In this document: piece after piece, positions 59,901 to 64,000 of the stretch
Position numbering within the stretch: the first letter of the stretch is position 1
Layout: each line of letters begins with the position of its first letter
Origin: Ampullaceana balthica
Lineage: Eukaryota; Mollusca; Gastropoda; Lymnaeidae
NCBI GenBank assembly: GCA_944989445.1
Contig: CALYLW010000016.1
Span: 565,476-629,475 of the forward strand
Length of the DNA: 64,000 nucleotides
Direction of reading: 5' to 3'
Made by a program: the position numbers and the translations under genes
The notes under the pieces: generated by a model
Told to the model about the DNA's origin: nothing
The model's input: the letters and a program-made list of their open reading frames with translations, nothing else
Database searches by the model: none

Positions 59901-60232
59901 CACGCATCAAACTTGACATTCCTTTCAATTAACCAATGATTTTGATTGGTTACAGCTGTGGAAATATCGTAGTTTTTTTTTCTTTTTCTAGGTCAAACAA
60001 CTTTATTTTACTTAGGACCTAACAATCGCCACTACAGTATTCATTGTACTTTATTTTTATTTCCGTAATAATTTTAAAAAACAACACATAATGCTATTAT
60101 TTTTATAATAAACCTTCCGCGGACCCCCTGACGTTGTTCAGGGACCCCCAAATCAATTTTAATTTTCCACGGACCCCCTGAACGGTTCCGCGGACCCCTG
60201 GGGGTCCGTAGGGACCACTTTGGGAACCACTG
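57000..60232 (-). mobile_element. 3.2-kb hAT DNA transposon with 8-bp target duplication
   Basis: Ends CAGTGGTTCCCAAA and TTTGGGAACCACTG. CTGTAGAT is directly repeated at 56992-56999 and 60233-60240. The transposase gene is on the minus strand, with about 1.25 kb of 5' sequence at 58979-60232 and subterminal GGACCCC/GGGGTCC palindromes at both ends. Same family as 6135-8156. The intact target duplication and complete termini suggest a younger insertion than its coding decay might imply. Confidence 0.93.
57218..58978 (-). pseudogene. hAT transposase (ZBED/SCAND3-like), frameshifted
   Basis: ATG at 58978 begins MSVPKKKCRQYSVEYLKYGF. The BED finger follows but its Cys-x2-Cys site is lost (one Cys replaced by Ser, the other a TGA near 58870), while the KLKEHLMKIH half remains. 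Next come AKSGKPHQISEELILPAVSE, SNNSVRRRINEMA, the first catalytic Asp in FSLQLDES, the second in AIDGAPAMVGRYRG, CVIHRHH, EVRRLSKST and the C-terminal hAT dimerisation segment (LLTAFPSSYLVEQGISAV, then ARGDLHLLLTKIEPDI). At least three frame changes occur, including one just before the last motif. Family length is roughly 600 residues, so the gene is almost full length but dead. Confidence 0.85.
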
Positions 60233-60240
60233 CTGTAGAT

Positions 60241-62353
60241 CAACACGGGTGGTTCTTTATTAAGTACACGTCTTTGCATGTCCACTGTTCACATTTGAAA
60301 CAAGGGAATACCAGTCACTGTTTATGTATTGGATACAATTCTCTTACTGTCTCAGACGTTAGAGAAAGTCTGAAGAGGTCTGAAAGTTTTGGTCGGTGGT
60401 AGTGTTCTACAACTATGACTGATATAGTTTCTATTTCAACTAAAAAGGTAATATATTGTTCCACTCTACCACTAGTACCACACCCATGTCGGTGTCTGGT
60501 CGTGTCAGCGACTTCAGCCCTTCGGCCGAAGTCGACGGTGGCCTTCACAGTGTATCAATATTTCATGATGTTCTCATCCGTGCCTCATCGCTTGACCCTG
60601 AATAACGGCGTCCCTGACCCCGGCTTATGGCACCACTGACATCCAGCTGGACCTGTTGATCATGTGTGTGACACACGACCCCATACATCGTAACTACTGA
60701 ATGCTTGGCAGCGGTTCTCGGTCGCCGATACTTTTACTACATCTTTACGCTATCATTTTTTAATTAAATTATCTTGAAAGTCGCTGACATTGGTATTTGA
60801 AGGGTGGCATGTTTAACATCCACTATCCCCTCCACCCTCCTTAACTGCGTACATCACAAGGGCTAATCTGCTGTGAATACGTGGAACTTGGAACGGCCAA
60901 AAAGAATTTAAGTTTTAACAATTTCATGATATTTACAATGTTGGTGCCTCTTGTCGCAGAAAAAAAGCTCTTATTGACATATTACTAAAAAGGTCATGTT
61001 CCCATTTTCAGAATGTTATTTTGCATTGTTATTTGTTTTAAAACATTTTATATCTAAAATTATTCACCTCTTAATTGATTTTCAAAAGCACGGATATGTT
61101 TTTTTAAAGAAGAATCAAAGTCTCATCTTCATTTGCAACTTAGTTAATTTTTTTTAAAATACACACAAAAAACCGTTGATGTTCATGTAAATCTAACACC
61201 AACCAACAGCTCCCAAAGAGGTTTTTTTCTATGGCAAGCTTAAAGGCATGGACCCAGTGGATATCAAAAGAAATGTTACAGAGATTTGATCAACACCACA
61301 TCGAATGCTTATGGCATTAGACATGACTCCTGTGAGGCAGCAGCCAACGATTCCATGGGGCTCACTATACGATACGGCGCAGCAGCTTGTAAAGCAAACA
61401 ACATGCTAACGAGTCCAGAAAAAAAGGCCATGAAAAATTGCGCTCAAAACCCTCATGAAGGCTTGTCCGAAATGTTCACTCACCTTTCCAGAAAAACTGG
61501 TCTCATAAAGAACAATAGGACACAACAAACTTCTATAGAACACAAGTAGGATGAAGAGACCAATTACACGTATCTCGATGCTGGTGTTTTTTCTTTATCA
61601 TAATATTTCAGCATGTTCAAAATTCCTGTTACTACTTTGCTTTTTTTTTAATCGAATCCTTTCCATGCGCCCCGTTGTCAAAGACACAATACCACACCTG
61701 CTAATCATTTTTGATGGGTTGTATAACTTCCGTTGCCGACAACTTTTTAAGACGCGTCGCATTGCTCCAAGATACCTTCTATCTTCCGAGATCTCTGCAA
61801 GCTACATTCTATCTCCCAAGACATCTGCCCTGTTACGGGGTCACGTTATACACGTCCACATTCCACCCCATCCTCCACCGGGTCCCCCATAATCCACGGT
61901 GGTTACCTCATCCTTCTCCAGGGCCACACGCCCCTCCACGAGGGTCATCCCATCCACCGCGGTGACCACCCAACCCTCCACGAGGGACATGCTTTTGTGT
62001 GTTCATCATCTCAAATCGCCTGTGGGTCAATCCATTCTCGCGAGTCCTCCATACTACAGGCCGCCCGCCGCCTTACCACATAAACTCTCACATTTCGGGG
62101 ACCTGTAGTCCCCAGATGATGTAACCTATAGATATGGCATTCATTTAGTGCCCGGAGATATCGATTGAGAGCCTGTTAGCCCTTTCCCCAAACATTCCTC
62201 CCACCTCTTCCTTTTATCTACTTGTCTCTTTCATGTACCGCTGCCAGAATATACATCAAGAGTGGTCTGCAACACGCTTTCATCTTGGGCCTGTGTATTG
62301 TAATGGGATGTGTTGAACGGCCGTGACGAATTATCCGTGTGTTCAAGCTGATT
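60241..62353. other. intergenic, no supported gene
   Basis: A 26-bp hairpin (CGACTTCAGCC, CTTC, GGCCGAAGTCG) lies at 60509-60534. A loose direct repeat of CCCTCCACGAGGG lies at 61932 and 61974. Frames at 61286-61549 and 61551-61892 have no recognised domain. Confidence 0.4.
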
Positions 62354-62374
62354 AGTGTGTGTGTGTGTGTGTGT
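62354..62374. repeat. (GT)n microsatellite
   Basis: About ten GT repeats. Confidence 0.95.
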
Positions 62375-63563
62375 CGATGGTAGTGCCTACACAAATGGTT
62401 TCAAAAATCTCATCTCAAATTGGATTAATTTAATATGCTCTCTTGATAGATATCCTGCATGAAGTGTGAAGTATTCGGATATAAACTCGGATAGAAAACT
62501 GAGTCGTAACGTGACGTGTTATATAAGCCATGTCGAATGTATAATTTATTCCTCTGTCGATTAGGACGTTCAAACTAAAATGCGATATTTTATAGTCATG
62601 CTGACACCTAATGTATTCATCGCGGAGGAGAGGAGGGGGCTATAGTGTTGTGGTGTTCATGGTGTGAGGGTGTTGAACTGTGACACCATTCTGTCAGAGA
62701 TGCCAACAAAATTAATTAGTTTTTTTATGTTTCATTATGGCCCGTGGGGTCGGGGGACGACTACTGGTTGTAATTGTTGCTAAATGGCAGACCCGTGAAT
62801 TCCATTAATACTAAATTGACTTTGGCAAGGGTTAGTGTTTCCATACTGCTGATACTGGTACTACGGTGATGACTTACAGGAGCAAGTCATAGTAGTCGTT
62901 ACGTGATAGTACATGCAGTTAGCTGATGCGTTCTATTTATAAAAACGCTAAGAAGACGGTGGTCTGTAGACCAGCACCGGTGACCGAGCCATAAGTTACC
63001 GGGCCTCAAAACATTATGTATAGTTCATCAAAGAATATATTAGAAATAACCAGCCCAACTGTAGCGGCTAGTAATACTCAGCAATATAAAGGCGACAAAC
63101 GTAAAGTTACTTGATAAAACATGCCTTCAAGTCAAGAACTGCTCATATAAAAGTCCAATGTACGTCACGAAACACATTTTTCACGCCCAATTTTTAATAT
63201 ATAAAAAATGTAACATTAGCATTATATTCCTCCAAACAATTATGAAAATATTGCTCCCAAAATGCCAATAAGCCATGATATCCAAAATTGTATCTCTTTT
63301 GTTTTAAATAGTTATTGGAGGTTATTGTGCTGTTCCCTGACGTCCATAATCAATTGCTTGAAGTTTTGTTGTTATCATACGCTTATAGTGTTAGCTACGA
63401 ACTTTCTAGATACATTAAAGCCTTCATAAGTTTGAACTTAGTAATATCCTTTCTGTCGCAGCAATTACTCCTTCTTTAATGTGAGGGCTCGATTTATAAA
63501 TTATTATTTTTTTTAATTTAAATTTTTGAAAACTGTCTATTTTAGGTCTTCTTACACGAAAGG
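62375..63563. other. intergenic, nothing recognised
   Basis: No gene or delimited repeat. Confidence 0.5.
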
Positions 63564-63691
63564 TAATTATAATGTAATTATAATGTAATTATCATGTAAT
63601 TATAATGTAATTATCATGTAATTATCATGTAATTATCATGTAATTATCATGTAATTATCATGTAATTATCATGTAATTATCATGTAATTAG
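63564..63691. repeat. 11-bp tandem repeat, about 11-12 units
   Basis: TAATTATCATG repeated, with the first units carrying TAATTATAATG. Very AT-rich. Confidence 0.95.
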
Positions 63692-63886
63692 TGTAAAGAA
63701 TTTTTCATGTTTTTTTCCTTTTTCTTTTTTATAAATGTTGTATATACTTGATTGAACGTTACAAAAACATCAATGTAATATATTTGAATGCAGTAGTAAT
63801 GATATGAGATTGTGAATGACTGTGTTCGTGAATACATGCATGGTTCTTATATATTATTATTATTATAAAAATTCAGGTCTGTAAAC

Positions 63887-64000
63887 TACCGTATTTTTCG
63901 CCGTATAAGACAAACTTTTTCTCCCCCAAAAACTGGGTGGGGGGGGGTGGGGGGTAGTTGGTGCGTCTTAGACGCCGAATAAAATGTATTTGGTTCAGAA
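63887..64000 (+). mobile_element. left part of a TACCGTATTTTTCG MITE, cut by window edge
   Basis: TACCGTATTTTTCGCCGTAT then AAGAC at 63887-63911 is matched in inverted form by GTGCGTCTTAGACGCCGAAT at 63961-63980. G-runs separate the two. This resembles a MITE end (CCGTATTTTTCGGCGTATAA) that I recall from many animal genomes. The right boundary lies near or beyond the edge. Confidence 0.6.

Noticed and set aside
61551..62108. Pro/His-rich frames at 61.5-62.1 kb
   Set aside because: Overlapping open frames in C-rich DNA with short direct repeats; no family recognised.

Overview
The window is AT-rich, intron- and repeat-laden animal DNA with one confidently readable protein-coding gene. That gene (2156-4862, + strand, three exons) encodes a secreted protein: signal peptide, one immunoglobulin (Ig) domain of the type seen in molluscan FREP/VIgL immune lectins, a coiled coil, and a C-terminal ApeC (apextrin C-terminal) domain. 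The Ig type, the low GC content, the tRNA-derived SINEs and the abundant hAT elements point to a lophotrochozoan, most likely a gastropod mollusc. That assignment is inference; no species is claimed.

Layout. 1-0.9 kb: a possible decayed gag-like fragment and a palindromic repeat. 2.2-4.9 kb: the Ig/coiled-coil/ApeC gene. 5.8-8.2 kb: a GGGGCCGTCC inverted-repeat element followed by a deleted hAT transposon whose transposase start is split by a nested element. 8.2-21.7 kb: intergenic DNA with SINEs, small hAT-type elements, a LINE tail and two minisatellites. 21.8-24.9 kb: a 34-bp array and a 24-bp array. 26-29 kb: more SINEs and a 30-bp repeat. 31.3-34.5 kb: a 27-bp array abutting a 40-bp array, about 3.3 kb of nearly continuous tandem DNA. 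35-50 kb: small elements, a second GGGGCCGTCC copy, a nearly identical 333-bp triplication, a foldback element, and three short candidate first exons on the + strand. 50-64 kb: a 16-bp array, a SINE, a 3.2-kb hAT element with a broken transposase, and an 11-bp array.

Most long open frames in this window are artefacts of minisatellites whose unit lengths are multiples of three (45/42, 27, 24 bp), so they stay open on both strands. They are listed as repeats, not genes. The biological highlight is the Ig plus ApeC architecture. It parallels the mollusc scheme in which a FREP-type Ig is joined through a coiled region to a carbohydrate-binding domain (fibrinogen in FREPs, C-type lectin in CREPs, galectin in GREPs), with ApeC in the effector position. 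At least six transposon insertions can be delimited to the base by their target-site duplications.
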